Source of the DNA: CAYTIB01 sp964437725
GTDB lineage: Bacteria > UBA8248 > JACPRG01 > G963555815
NCBI GenBank assembly: GCA_964437725.1
Contig: CAYTIB010000009.1
Span: 1-27,278 of the forward strand
Length of the DNA stretch: 27,278 bases
Reading direction: 5' to 3'
Position numbers and translations under genes: made by a program. Under the pieces are notes generated by a model, which did not search any database, had not been told where the DNA came from, and was given only the letters and a program-made list of their open reading frames with translations. Position 1 is the first letter of the stretch. Every line of letters begins with the position of its first letter. This document shows positions 1-8,616 of this stretch, one piece after another.

Positions 1-783
1 GGGCCAAACGGACGAATTATCAAACAGGACATTATGAGCATTGAGCGAAAGTCGGGTGCCGTGCCGGGAATGCATGTTTTGGATGGAGAAGTGTTGGAAA
101 CTATTCCTTTGAAGGGTATGCGTCAGATTATTGGACAGAGAATGGAGCAAAGTTGGACTACTATTCCCCATGTTACTGAGGTCATCGACGTAGATGTCAC
201 GAGGATTGTTGAACTCCGCCAGGAATATAAAGCTACATGGGAAAACCAGTATGGAGTCAGAGTTTCTTACAATGATATTTTTGTGTCCCTAGTTGCACAT
301 GCGATCCGTAAATTTCCGAGGGTTAATTCTCGCTTAAATGAGGATGCGATTGAGATACTGAACGAGGTCAATATTGGGGTAGCTGTTGAGTTGGAAGAGG
401 GGCTAATGGTTCCTGTGGTCCGAAACGCGGATCAGAAAAATGTGGGACAAATTTCGAGAGAAGTCCAAGAACTAGCTGAAAAAGCACGCCAGGGACAGAT
501 GAATCCAGATGAACTGACCGGTAGTACATTTACAATATCAAATCTGGGTGGGTATGGAATCCAATTGTTTACGCCGATTATTGACCATCCAAATAGTTGC
601 ATTTTGGGAATCGGAAAGATCACGAAAACTCCAATAGTCATAGAAAATGCGATTGCAATTCGGGATATTGTTTATTTGAGCTTATCCTTTGATCACCGCA
701 TTGTTGATGGTGCTCCCGCCGCGCAATTTCTGTCGTTGTTGAAGGAAATGTTAGAAGATCCAGACGTCGTATTGATGCAGTAG
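1..783 (+). CDS. 2-oxo acid dehydrogenase E2 (dihydrolipoamide acyltransferase), 3' part
   Basis: E2 component of a 2-oxo acid dehydrogenase complex; it moves the acyl group from lipoamide to CoA. The reading frame is open from base 1, and the residues before the first internal ATG (GPNGRIIKQDI) are the typical end of the E1/E3 subunit-binding domain, so the ATG at 34 is internal and the lipoyl domain lies outside the window. The rest is a full catalytic domain of about 230 residues, with the active-site motif DHRIVDG near the C-terminus and the usual GG(Y)GI...P sheet region. Substrate (pyruvate, branched-chain or acetoin) cannot be told from this fragment. The next gene on the same strand is a zinc alcohol dehydrogenase after 111 bp, which could fit acetoin or diol metabolism, but that is inference. 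Confidence 0.93.
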   Translation, partial: GPNGRIIKQDIMSIERKSGAVPGMHVLDGEVLETIPLKGMRQIIGQRMEQSWTTIPHVTEVIDVDVTRIVELRQEYKATWENQYGVRVSYNDIFVSLVAHAIRKFPRVNSRLNEDAIEILNEVNIGVAVELEEGLMVPVVRNADQKNVGQISREVQELAEKARQGQMNPDELTGSTFTISNLGGYGIQLFTPIIDHPNSCILGIGKITKTPIVIENAIAIRDIVYLSLSFDHRIVDGAPAAQFLSLLKEMLEDPDVVLMQ

Positions 784-894
784 ATCTGAATTGATAAATT
801 TATATTAATTAATAAAATCAACTGCTTGGAATTTAATAATTTTTTGGGTAGTACGAGTTTGACTTGTTTCCTGAAGCGTCGGAGGACTAGTTTT

Positions 895-1929
895 ATGCTC
901 GGTGTTTTGAAGGTCGCAAGGGGGGCAGGAAACGTTGAAGTACAGGAGATTCCAGAGCCGACAGTGGGCCCTGGAGAGGTCAAGATTGCAGTTCGAAATG
1001 CGGGGATTTGTGGAACGGATCTTCACATTTTTAATGACCACTTCATGTCCAATCCCCCCGTAGTGATGGGTCACGAGTTTTGTGGTGAAATTGTCGAGGT
1101 TGGTAAGGGTGTTGTGGATTATATGGCCGGAGATCGGGTTACATGTGAAACAGCTGCCCGAACCTGTGGCACATGTCGGTACTGTCGTCGAGGTGCTTAT
1201 AATCTTTGCAATGAACGATTGGGTTTCGGGTATGGTGTAAACGGAGCTTTTACAAACTTTGTTATTGCCCGAAAAGAGCTTCTTCATCGCTTACCGGATA
1301 ATGTGGATTTTGTTGCTGGTGCCTTGGCTGAACCCCTGGCTTGCGCTGTACACGGTGTGATTCACTTGACTGGTGTCCAAGCTGGCGATGTGGTGGTTGT
1401 AACGGGTCCAGGACCCATCGGATTACTTGTAGCGCAGGTGGCTCGGGCGGAGGGTGGTTGTGTCGTAATCTTGGGTACTGATCGCGATAAAAATCGTCTG
1501 AAGATAGCCGAAGAATTGGGCTTTTCCCAGGTTATGAATATTGATCGAGAGGATCCTGGTGAATATATCAAAGAACTAACAGATGGTTTTGGAGCAGATG
1601 TAGTTTTCGAGGGTGCGGGCGTTCCAAAGGCGGCTGAAATGCTTCTTGGAATGGTTCGCAAATTAGGGAAATTTACACAAATTGGCTTGATGGGCAAACC
1701 TTTTAAGATAGATTGGGAGCAGATAGCTTATAAAGAAATACAGGTTACCGGAATGTTTTCTCAAAATTGGCGAGATTGGGAACGTGCCTTGACTCTGATT
1801 AGCCAAGGACAGGTGAATGTAGAGGCACTTGTCTCTAGCCAGGTCCCGATCACAGAGTGGGAAACCTGCTTTCGAAGGCTTGAAGCTGCTGAGGAGGTCA
1901 AGGTATTGCTAACGCCGGTGCCAGTCTAG
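895..1929 (+). CDS. Zinc-dependent medium-chain alcohol dehydrogenase
   Basis: NAD(P)-dependent zinc alcohol dehydrogenase of the sorbitol/threonine/butanediol dehydrogenase type, 344 aa. Catalytic zinc ligands are visible at C39 (GICGTD) and H60-E61 (MGHEF); the structural zinc site is C91, C94, C97 and C105. The Rossmann motif GPGPIG is at 171-176. The start at 895 is chosen over an upstream in-frame ATG at 826 because GGAGG at 881-885 is 9 nt before it and the protein then begins at the usual family N-terminus. The exact substrate is not known. It follows the E2 gene on the same strand, so a role in acetoin/2,3-butanediol or sugar-alcohol oxidation is possible. Confidence 0.92.
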   Translation: MLGVLKVARGAGNVEVQEIPEPTVGPGEVKIAVRNAGICGTDLHIFNDHFMSNPPVVMGHEFCGEIVEVGKGVVDYMAGDRVTCETAARTCGTCRYCRRGAYNLCNERLGFGYGVNGAFTNFVIARKELLHRLPDNVDFVAGALAEPLACAVHGVIHLTGVQAGDVVVVTGPGPIGLLVAQVARAEGGCVVILGTDRDKNRLKIAEELGFSQVMNIDREDPGEYIKELTDGFGADVVFEGAGVPKAAEMLLGMVRKLGKFTQIGLMGKPFKIDWEQIAYKEIQVTGMFSQNWRDWERALTLISQGQVNVEALVSSQVPITEWETCFRRLEAAEEVKVLLTPVPV

Positions 1930-2033
1930 CCTTAAAGATTTACCGAGAACCGCAGTTCTTGTGCTCAGAAGATACACCACAAAAGTGAGCTAGACGGTGT
2001 GTTGATTGAAGAGTTTTGTTCACTCTGCTCAGT

Positions 2034-2061
2034 GTTATATCCGCAAGGATCTAGATATAAC
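2034..2061. repeat. Inverted repeat between convergent genes
   Basis: GTTATATC (2034-2041) and GATATAAC (2054-2061) form a perfect 8 bp stem with a 12 nt loop. It lies between the ends of the alcohol dehydrogenase (+) and the OsmC gene (-), so it may end transcription, but it is AT-rich and lacks a clear T-run. Confidence 0.3.
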
Positions 2062-2143
2062 TTTGTGAACCTCCACTGATCGTGTTCCTCAACACGCTTT
2101 AGAAATTTTGGTGCACAAGATGTTTCCAAGGTTTGTAAAATCC

Positions 2144-2641
2144 TTAATCATACTTAGGCATTGTTTCGTTTTGTTGGATCAGATGAATTTTTTCAATAAG
2201 CTCAGGTGGGTGCGCAAGCGTGTTGTGTAATGGGCAATGGGCTAGATCCTCGAGAAGTATTTCTTTTTCTTTTTCGCTTAAATCACCTTTTATGTAAACA
2301 TCAGAGACAATTTTTGAGATCATGTTTTTACGCCGATTTGGATCGCCGTGATAGTCCTTATGGAATTTTGGTGCGAAGTTTCTTTTAAAACTTAGGTGGA
2401 TTTCTACATCGTCGATTTGGATGCCTTTAGCTTTCGCTATTCCCAATAGCGTAAGGAGACTTCACCCGCCATATCCAGCCACAAAAAATTCGAAGGGGGT
2501 TGGGCCGAGATCATCTCCACCCCGGATCTCCGGCTCATCTAGCACGTAAGAATGTTTTCCTGTGTTTGTGGACATCTGCATTTGCATGTTTTTTCCTGTT
2601 GTTCGGAGAATAACTTGAGGTTGACCTGGTTTTTCAGACAT
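2144..2641 (-). CDS. OsmC-family protein, probable selenoprotein (in-frame TGA at residue 60)
   Basis: Read from the ATG at 2641, the frame is open for 59 codons, meets TGA at 2464-2462, and continues open to TAA at 2144; total 165 aa if the TGA is read as selenocysteine. Both halves are one OsmC fold: the first half ends LGPTPFEFFVAGYGG, the segment just before the reactive cysteine of the family (usually ...GGC...LT). The TGA sits at that cysteine and is followed by SLLTLLGIAKAKGI. The second conserved cysteine of the family is kept in HCPLHNTL near the C-terminus. OsmC/Ohr proteins reduce organic peroxides with this cysteine pair. A hairpin matching a bacterial SECIS lies right after the TGA. 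AAAGG lies about 8 nt before the start. A simple nonsense mutation is less likely because the TGA is at the redox site and no other lesion is seen. A gene caller would report only a truncated 100 aa ORF from a TTG at 2446. Confidence 0.85.
2431..2455 (-). promoter_or_regulatory. Candidate bacterial SECIS element
   Basis: In the mRNA, CGCTATT-GGG-AATAGCG (2451 to 2435) forms a perfect 7 bp stem with a GGG loop, beginning 10 nt after the UGA (loop starts 17 nt after it). Below an A-A mismatch three more pairs (CUU/AAG) extend the stem to 2455 and 2431. Bacterial SECIS hairpins bound by SelB lie just downstream of the UGA and have a small apical loop with a G near its start, which this matches. 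Confidence 0.75.
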
Positions 2642-2766
2642 TTTAGTGGCCTTTCATTGGAAATGATTTTGAGAAAAGGAAAAATGTTAACGGTGACATA
2701 CTGGAATTTGGTCACCCGGTGAAGCCTGTTGCCGCCTAGCATCAGAGTTTTGGCGAATTAAGATTC

Positions 2767-3768
2767 TCAATTTTCCTCGCTGTATGGTACTGATGTTAGA
2801 AGTTTTCCGTTTTCCTGCATGTCACGCTCTAGAGATTCTAAAAGGAGTTTTGTTATTGTCCCGGGTTCACCATTGCCGATTGAGTGTTCATCGTATGCGA
2901 CGATTGGGACCACTAGAAAGGTTGTTCCTAAAAACATCATTTCGGAGGCAGCGTAGGCTTCGGATGGTTTGATTTCGGATTGTTTAGCCCTAAGTAAGTC
3001 TCCTTTTTCTACGAATGTTTGTGCGATATCCAACGCTCTGGTAAGGGTTGTTCCCTGGAGAGCGTTTTGAAAACTTGGGGTTATGAATTCATTTTGTTTT
3101 GTGACAATAGCAACATTTTTATTTGACCCTTCGGCTAAGCAATGGTCTTCATCCAACGCTATAGCACTGTCAGCACCCCGCTTTGCCGCCTCTAGTTCCA
3201 TCATTGCATTTGGCATGTAATTGCAATTTTTTAACTGGGCAGAACCTTCTTTCCTGGCAGGAATGTTGCTTGTAATTACTCGCATTCCCTTCAACTTGAA
3301 AGAGTCAGGGACCTTCTCAAAGTCTGTGATAACCACGTACAAGTGACTAAATCTGCATTCTTTAGGATTGACCGAAAAACCACCTGTCCCCCTCGAAATG
3401 AAAATCCTAGCGATTGCTTCCTTGGACTGGGCAACAGATGCTGTCTCCAGCAAAATTTCACTTATTTCGTTCTCTGGCAGCGGAAACTCAATGCCTGCGA
3501 TAAGAGCCGATCGCTTTAAGCGGTCAAGGTGTGCCCCCATTTGGTATATTCGCCCGTGATGGATCGCCATAGTTTCAAAAACCCCATCACCCCGGTGGAC
3601 CATGTGGTCATCGAAGGGTATTGTCATAAGCCGTGGATCTGTGACAATTCCTCCCAAGACGCTTGAATACATGGCAAAGTATCGTTTTGAGCGAGGATCA
3701 TCAGGTGGTAAGTCCTTCTCGAAAATATCATTTACACTAAGGCGTGGAAGGTTTCCTCGAGTTTTCAT
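2767..3768 (-). CDS. Class IV PLP-dependent aminotransferase
   Basis: Fold-type IV aminotransferase (branched-chain aminotransferase, D-amino acid transaminase or aminodeoxychorismate lyase group), 333 aa. The hallmark RGDGVFET is at 59-66, the PLP-binding lysine is K180 (in QLKNCNYMPN), the conserved glutamate of the LAEGSNKN loop is E213, and GTTLTRALDIA is the phosphate-binding turn. The ATG at 3768 is preferred to the in-frame ATG at 3825: AGGAA precedes it, and an extended -10 element at 3831-3839 would put the transcript start at or after 3825. It is transcribed separately from the TPR gene upstream. Substrate not assignable from sequence alone. Confidence 0.9.
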   Translation of the reverse strand: MKTRGNLPRLSVNDIFEKDLPPDDPRSKRYFAMYSSVLGGIVTDPRLMTIPFDDHMVHRGDGVFETMAIHHGRIYQMGAHLDRLKRSALIAGIEFPLPENEISEILLETASVAQSKEAIARIFISRGTGGFSVNPKECRFSHLYVVITDFEKVPDSFKLKGMRVITSNIPARKEGSAQLKNCNYMPNAMMELEAAKRGADSAIALDEDHCLAEGSNKNVAIVTKQNEFITPSFQNALQGTTLTRALDIAQTFVEKGDLLRAKQSEIKPSEAYAASEMMFLGTTFLVVPIVAYDEHSIGNGEPGTITKLLLESLERDMQENGKLLTSVPYSEEN

Positions 3769-3830
3769 CCTTGATTTCCTTGCGCTTCCTTTTAGACTAC
3801 GGTGCCGGGGAATGGGTGGAGTCAAAGGGG

Positions 3831-3839
3831 ATTATAGCA
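3831..3839 (-). promoter_or_regulatory. Extended -10 promoter for the aminotransferase
   Basis: TGCTATAAT reads as TGnTATAAT, a perfect extended -10 box on the minus strand. No good -35 is seen, which is common with extended -10 promoters. Predicted start near 3824, giving a leader of about 56 nt before the ATG at 3768. Confidence 0.5.
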
Positions 3840-3861
3840 TGTGGGATTTTGGCATCGCTTC

Positions 3862-5370
3862 TCACTCTTTTCTGCTGAGCGCGCATTCTGCATCGGCTGT
3901 TTTCGAACGCCAGAGGAATATCAACACTGCACCGAAAACCACAAGAAATAATATCGCTTCGAGGGTGCGGTTTTGAATGGCAAGGAAAAGTCTGGTTCGG
4001 ATGTAGGCCAAAGATCCAGTGTGGCTTTTCTCGAGTCTAGCTTGTTCTCGTTCCGCGTGACGGATATGAGACCTAAGGGTCATTGGGGAAGCACTAGCGG
4101 GGGGATTCTTTTTTAGGTGGTGAATTGCTAGGGCATAGTGTTGTACTGCCTTCTTCCAATCTCTTTGGACATATCTGAGGGTATCCGCTAAAGAGGCGTG
4201 TATACGCCCATCTTCAGGTGTCCATGTAAGAGCTCTGTGGTACGCTTCGATTGTTTTGCCAAGTTGCCCCAGTTTTGTAGCTTGTTCTGCCTTCGCTAGC
4301 TCTTTTATAGCAGCACGTTTTCGGTAGACAGGATTTTTCCGATCCACATGAATGAAACCTTCCGCAATGTCGTGTTCGTAATCTGCCCTTTCTCCTTCTG
4401 ATATTTCGTAATCGGAACTCGTTAAAAGGTGTTTGGCTTTCACGTATGTGTCGAGGGACTCTTTTCGTTTCCCTGGGAGCATTCGGAGAGTGTGAGCAAT
4501 TCGAATGTGGGTTGGGATGCTGTTGTTTAGCCACTTGAGGGCATTTTGGTATAGTTTCAGGGCCTCCGTAAAATGCTCACCTCGAAAATAATAGTCCCCA
4601 TCCTCAAGAACACGCTTCACCATCGCTTCTCTTGGACCTCGAGAATTGGGATCAGATTCGATGGCTTCCCGAATTCTTTTCTTAGCCTCTTCAGTTCTCC
4701 CGATTCGAACTAAAGCCTTAGCTTGGGCCAGGAGGTAATTAGAATGCGCTTGTCCGATTTCTTTAGTTCGACCCAACTTATTAAGTTGAGCCTTTGCTTT
4801 TCTTCCCTCGAAAAATACCTTTAGCAAGGAATCTTCGATCCCCTTTTCATGGTTTGTCAAAGGAAGGAATCCTCTGAAATCTGCGAGAAATATTTGGATT
4901 TTTGGATGGTTTGGGTGAATATTCGCGGTTACTTTATAAATTCTTAATGCTTCTTGGTAATTGTTTAGAGTGATTTCTGCTTCTGCTAAACCAAGAAGGA
5001 AATTGATAAATTTAGGGATTCGATTAAGACCCTCTTTGAAGGTGCTAAGAGCGGCTTCCGGATGGTTTTGTGCTAGTTGAAGCACTCCTAGTGTTTCGAT
5101 TATTTCAAGATCTTTTGGGCATGCGGATGCTGCTCTTTGTAGCGCGTTTAATTTCCCTTGTGGTGTTTCTGCTTTCTTTAAGGCTTCTTTCCAACTTCTG
5201 TTAGAGACACATTTCGAGGGAACTTTTGAGAATGCGAAAGAAGGGAACATGATTACCCACAGCGTGACCCCGATAGTAAAAATTCCAAGGAAGGGTTTTT
5301 GTTGAAGTATATTTTTTGGAAAACTTTTTCTCATGGGAAAAAGTTTAGAGGTGCCAAGCCTTATGTGCAA
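3862..5370 (-). CDS. TPR-repeat protein with N-terminal signal/anchor and C-terminal membrane helix
   Basis: 502 aa protein with a hydrophobic N-terminal segment (about 27-47), several TPR-like helical repeats, and a C-terminal membrane helix (about 472-487) followed by a short tail. The body is therefore probably periplasmic, held in the inner membrane. Two cysteines near the mature N-terminus (C54 and C84) could form a disulfide. The start is TTG at 5370 with a perfect AGGAGG (5376-5381) 5 nt upstream; the next ATG lacks such a site. It is clearly paralogous to the TPR gene at 25030-26394. It lies 134 bp after a GT2 gene on the same strand, which hints at a role in envelope glycan assembly. 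No precise function is recognised. Confidence 0.85.
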   Translation of the reverse strand: MHIRLGTSKLFPMRKSFPKNILQQKPFLGIFTIGVTLWVIMFPSFAFSKVPSKCVSNRSWKEALKKAETPQGKLNALQRAASACPKDLEIIETLGVLQLAQNHPEAALSTFKEGLNRIPKFINFLLGLAEAEITLNNYQEALRIYKVTANIHPNHPKIQIFLADFRGFLPLTNHEKGIEDSLLKVFFEGRKAKAQLNKLGRTKEIGQAHSNYLLAQAKALVRIGRTEEAKKRIREAIESDPNSRGPREAMVKRVLEDGDYYFRGEHFTEALKLYQNALKWLNNSIPTHIRIAHTLRMLPGKRKESLDTYVKAKHLLTSSDYEISEGERADYEHDIAEGFIHVDRKNPVYRKRAAIKELAKAEQATKLGQLGKTIEAYHRALTWTPEDGRIHASLADTLRYVQRDWKKAVQHYALAIHHLKKNPPASASPMTLRSHIRHAEREQARLEKSHTGSLAYIRTRLFLAIQNRTLEAILFLVVFGAVLIFLWRSKTADAECALSRKE

Positions 5371-5456
5371 ACCTACCTCCTGCTAATTTTTTCTCTTGAA
5401 ACATAGGTTATAGGCTGTTCACCGGGAATGCCATATTTCATTGCAAAGAATAACTA

Positions 5457-5482
5457 GTTCTGGTTGATTTTGCAGCCAGAAC
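5457..5482. repeat. Inverted repeat between GT2 and TPR genes
   Basis: GTTCTGGTTG (5457-5466) and CAGCCAGAAC (5473-5482) form a 10 bp stem with one imperfect pair and a 6 nt loop. On the minus strand it is followed by a weakly T-rich stretch, so it may be a partial terminator between the two minus-strand genes. Confidence 0.35.
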
Positions 5483-5504
5483 CAAATCTATTTGGCAGAA
5501 ATAT

Positions 5505-6281
5505 TTAAGAACGATCGTATCTCCCTTGAAGTGAATTGAGGCGTATTCGGAGGAGACTTAAAAGTGATCGGATGGAATCACGAATCAATTGAACCTTGGA
5601 GTCCTCAGCGTTTTTCCATTGGACGGGTACCTCCTTTATCCGAAAACCCTGCCGTTTGGAAATGTGGAGAATTTCAGCATCGAAACTCCAATCATTTATC
5701 CTTTGGAGGGAAAATATAGATTGCGCAGCCTTCAAGCTGAAACACTTAAATCCACAAGTGAAATCGCTCACCGACAATCCTAGGAGCCATCGAGAGAGTA
5801 AAGTAAAGATGGCTCCCATCTTCTCACGAAGAAATGATTGATTTTGCGCGATTTCTGCTCCTTCTGTGCGGCGAGTCCCGATAACGACTTCATACCCATG
5901 ATCGAACCACTTTTTGAAGTGATCGAATTCTTTCGGTTGTGTTGAAAGGTCAGCATCCAAAAAAAGGACTAAATTGCCTCTGGCCTTCAGCATGCCCCGC
6001 TGAACGGTATATCCTTTCCCGCGGTTCCGATCATTGTTTAACAATATTATGGTGTTTCTGTCTGCCATGAAAGTCTGAGTGATATCGCTTGTTCTATCGG
6101 AACTACCATCATCTATTACAATTATTTCATAGGAGTTGCCTTGTTTTTCTGCATAATCTTCAACGGTTTTGAGGCACTCTAGCAAGACCAATTCTTCATT
6201 AAACGCAGGGATGATGATGGACAACTCAATCGAATCAGCCAACGCTGCCTTTTTAGTGGATTCGGGCGGCGATTGTTGCAT
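5505..6281 (-). CDS. Family 2 glycosyltransferase, DPM1/Alg5-like
   Basis: GT-A fold glycosyltransferase that probably moves a sugar from a nucleotide sugar to a polyprenyl phosphate or similar lipid. Starting at 6281 the protein is 258 aa: the N-terminal strand LSIIIPAFNEE, then DDGSSD (nucleotide binding), NRGKGYTVQRG, the metal-binding DADLST, and an INDWSFDAEI segment near the end. No membrane helices are visible, as in Alg5/DPM1-type enzymes. The start at 6281 has AGGAA about 10 nt upstream; a longer form from 6329 lacks a visible ribosome site. It is probably co-transcribed with the TPR gene downstream. Confidence 0.9.
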   Translation of the reverse strand: MQQSPPESTKKAALADSIELSIIIPAFNEELVLLECLKTVEDYAEKQGNSYEIIVIDDGSSDRTSDITQTFMADRNTIILLNNDRNRGKGYTVQRGMLKARGNLVLFLDADLSTQPKEFDHFKKWFDHGYEVVIGTRRTEGAEIAQNQSFLREKMGAIFTLLSRWLLGLSVSDFTCGFKCFSLKAAQSIFSLQRINDWSFDAEILHISKRQGFRIKEVPVQWKNAEDSKVQLIRDSIRSLLSLLRIRLNSLQGRYDRS

Positions 6282-6621
6282 CAACAAATATTCCTGGCAC
6301 GAGAATGGATTTCGTTTCTTGTGCTCCATCAATCCGAAGAGAGAAGGAGTTTTTTAAACGACCTATGTGATACCTTAACCTTATTGTCTATTTCAAATTC
6401 AGTGGCATATCATTACATATGCTACACGAGGTTTTCAATTTTTCTGGAGGACCCTTTATTATCCCGCTTCTTTTGATGGAAGTAAAAGTAACACTTGATC
6501 GGTATTGGAATTATGATTGTTCTATAGTATCCGTTAGGTGTAGCAGTTAGAGAAGTGATTTAAAGCAAGATTCTTTTGCTTTTAATTAGGGACGCAGGTT
6601 CTGCCGGAAACGGAGTCGAGG
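6282..6621. other. Divergent intergenic region
   Basis: Separates the GT2 gene (-) from the MFS gene (+) and should hold both promoters. No convincing -35/-10 pair was found. An inverted repeat AAAGCAA (6562-6568) / TTGCTTT (6576-6582) with a 7 nt loop lies about 40 bp before the MFS start and could be an operator. No coding sequence recognised beyond the possible longer N-terminus of the GT2 gene (to 6329). Confidence 0.4.
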
Positions 6622-7848
6622 ATGGTTACATCTGAGAACAGTCGCCGTGCTTGGGGAATGGTTGCCATAGTATTTGTAACCATAGGGTTTGCCGGCGCCG
6701 TTTGGCATATGTTTGGGATTTTCGTGAAGCCGTTGGAGGCCGAATTTGACATAACTCGCACATCGGTTTCGCTTGTTGTGACCCTTTCTCAAGCTGTTTA
6801 TTTTTGCATGATGATGGTAGTTGGAAAATTACTAAGGCACTTTGGTCCCAAGGCTTTAATAGTTACCGGAATGGGTCTTCTGGGGATTGGTTTGCTTTGC
6901 GCAGGGTCTGTTCAATCAATCGGACAAATGTATTTGGCCTACGGTATTGTGCTGGCACTTGGCTATTCAATGGCAACGATTAATGTTTCTAGTATTGCTG
7001 TTACTCAGTGGTTTAGTCGCAACCGCGGATTAGCTCTAGGCGTTGCTCTCGCAGGTTTTAACGCTGGTCAATTTATCATCATACCCTTTACCCAATATTG
7101 GGTACTTCACTCCAGTTGGAGGAGTGCATTTTACGTTGTAGGGGTTGTGACCTTGCTCTTACCCTTGCCGTTGGCATTCATCTTTCTTCGAAATGGGACT
7201 CTTCGTTCCGAAGGCTCTGAAGTCCAAGCGTCGGAATTTGATAAAACAGAAATTCCGATAAGACATTCATTGAAGAGTCGCTCTTTCTGGTTTCTAGCAA
7301 TAAGCTTTTTCGCCTGCGGGTTTAGTGATTTTGTGCTAGCTGCCCACCTCCCGCCTTTCGGAGTAGATGTTGGAATCAGTCCATTTCTTAGTGGCTCAGC
7401 CCACGGAATTATTAGTGGTATTAGCGTTGTTGGAGTTATTGCACTAGGGGCCCTTTCTGATAGAGTCGGTCGCCGATACCCCTTGACCTGTATCTACATT
7501 ATCCGCGCACTTTGCTTTTTATTCCTACCCTTGATTGGAAGTTATATGGGATTTTGGATATTCATTGTGATCTATGGATTTTTCTATTTTGCAACCACTC
7601 CGATGACTTCTGCAGCAACATCTGACATATTCCCTCAGAATCAAATGGGTACTTTGTACGGGTTTATAGTTGCGGCTCATGGCCTCGGCGCCCTCTCTGG
7701 GCCTTTGGTGGCAGGTATGATTTTCGATGCCTTGGGAAATTACACGCCAGCTTTTCTTTTGACAGGGTTACTCCTCTTTCTTGGCGCTGTTTGCTGCGGT
7801 TTTATTGATGATCCGATTCAGAAAGCCCGCCGACAAAATTCAATTTAA
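6622..7848 (+). CDS. MFS transporter (monocarboxylate/oxalate-formate antiporter-like)
   Basis: 408 aa integral membrane protein with about 12 hydrophobic helices in two halves, as in the major facilitator superfamily. The second half has the loop motif GALSDRVGRRYPL after helix 8, the usual MFS motif A. The opening with a long first helix (FVTIGFAGAVWHMFGIFVKPLEAEF) resembles monocarboxylate-porter/OFA-type members, so a small organic acid is a reasonable guess. The purine-rich GGAGTCGAGG lies just before the ATG. It ends 6 bp from the stop of the convergent PF06684 gene. Confidence 0.88.
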   Translation: MVTSENSRRAWGMVAIVFVTIGFAGAVWHMFGIFVKPLEAEFDITRTSVSLVVTLSQAVYFCMMMVVGKLLRHFGPKALIVTGMGLLGIGLLCAGSVQSIGQMYLAYGIVLALGYSMATINVSSIAVTQWFSRNRGLALGVALAGFNAGQFIIIPFTQYWVLHSSWRSAFYVVGVVTLLLPLPLAFIFLRNGTLRSEGSEVQASEFDKTEIPIRHSLKSRSFWFLAISFFACGFSDFVLAAHLPPFGVDVGISPFLSGSAHGIISGISVVGVIALGALSDRVGRRYPLTCIYIIRALCFLFLPLIGSYMGFWIFIVIYGFFYFATTPMTSAATSDIFPQNQMGTLYGFIVAAHGLGALSGPLVAGMIFDALGNYTPAFLLTGLLLFLGAVCCGFIDDPIQKARRQNSI

Positions 7849-7854
7849 GAAAAG

Positions 7855-8433
7855 CTATCGAAGGCCATCTTCTCCTTCGATTTCCTCGAGTTTTAGACCC
7901 CCTACTCTTGGGAATGGGCGACCTCCGTCCGTGACCACGATGGCACAAAGAATTTCATCTGGAAACGGAGCATCGGGGACGCAAATGGTCATAGCGTCAT
8001 AATGTGATCGGACGTATAAGGCGTCCTTGTAATGTAGAGGGACGTCAATGGTAGTGCCCGCTGCCCCTCGTTTTTTGGAGGAAGCGATTACAGCCTTTCC
8101 ACCACCAACTAACTCTCGCAGTGGTTTACCGAGCTTGGGGTGAAGAATGGCGGCTGCATGTTCCATTTCTCCGGCCGTCCCGACAATTGCCCCTTTGCCG
8201 TAGCTATGGTAGACGTTTTTGTCTATAGCTTCGGTAGCCATCTTTCCCAAGATGCTTCCTGCCTCCTCGCCGATTGAAATTAGAGTATCGAGTGATTCAT
8301 CAAACCGACCGATATAGGGGTTTTCAAATACGGCTATTGCGGCTGCCTTTCTTATGGGTGGATTCACGTCTCTGCCGGTTTCCAGTCGAATTTCCTCAGT
8401 TATTGTCATGAATTTACGGGCTTTCATTTTCAT
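7855..8433 (-). CDS. Amino acid synthesis family protein (PF06684/DUF1185-like)
   Basis: 192 aa soluble protein resembling the PF06684 family, with the usual pattern RKFMTITEEI..ETGR near the start, an ENPYIGRF motif, KGAIVGTAGEMEHAAAILHPK in the middle and a DGGRPFPRVGG motif near the end. The family is named from genetic evidence in amino acid synthesis but its reaction is not known. The start at 8433 (GAGAG 7 nt upstream) is preferred to an in-frame TTG at 8484, which would add 17 residues not usual in the family. Converges with the MFS gene. Confidence 0.8.
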   Translation of the reverse strand: MKMKARKFMTITEEIRLETGRDVNPPIRKAAAIAVFENPYIGRFDESLDTLISIGEEAGSILGKMATEAIDKNVYHSYGKGAIVGTAGEMEHAAAILHPKLGKPLRELVGGGKAVIASSKKRGAAGTTIDVPLHYKDALYVRSHYDAMTICVPDAPFPDEILCAIVVTDGGRPFPRVGGLKLEEIEGEDGLR

Positions 8434-8616
8434 AAGAGTTCTCTCTGGTAGGGGTTGAACTTTGATTTTATCTATTGAGGTCAATTTTTGGACATCTTCT
8501 AGTAAAAGTTAGCTAAAGGCTGACATGAAACTCTATGTGTTTGCAATTGGAATATCGAAGGCTAGAATCAATGCGCAAGCTTAGATCTTGATTTTAGTAG
8601 GAATTTTCGGAAGTGT

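Noticed and set aside
2144..2446. A stand-alone 100 aa ORF starting at TTG 2446
   Set aside because: It is the C-terminal part of the OsmC frame that continues upstream through the TGA; the start lies inside the SECIS-like stem and has no ribosome site.
2462..2464. TGA read as tryptophan or as a sequencing error
   Set aside because: TGA is a true stop for rsfS, obgE and the ABM gene, so the code is standard, and the site is the family's cysteine with a SECIS-like hairpin after it. An error cannot be fully excluded without read data.
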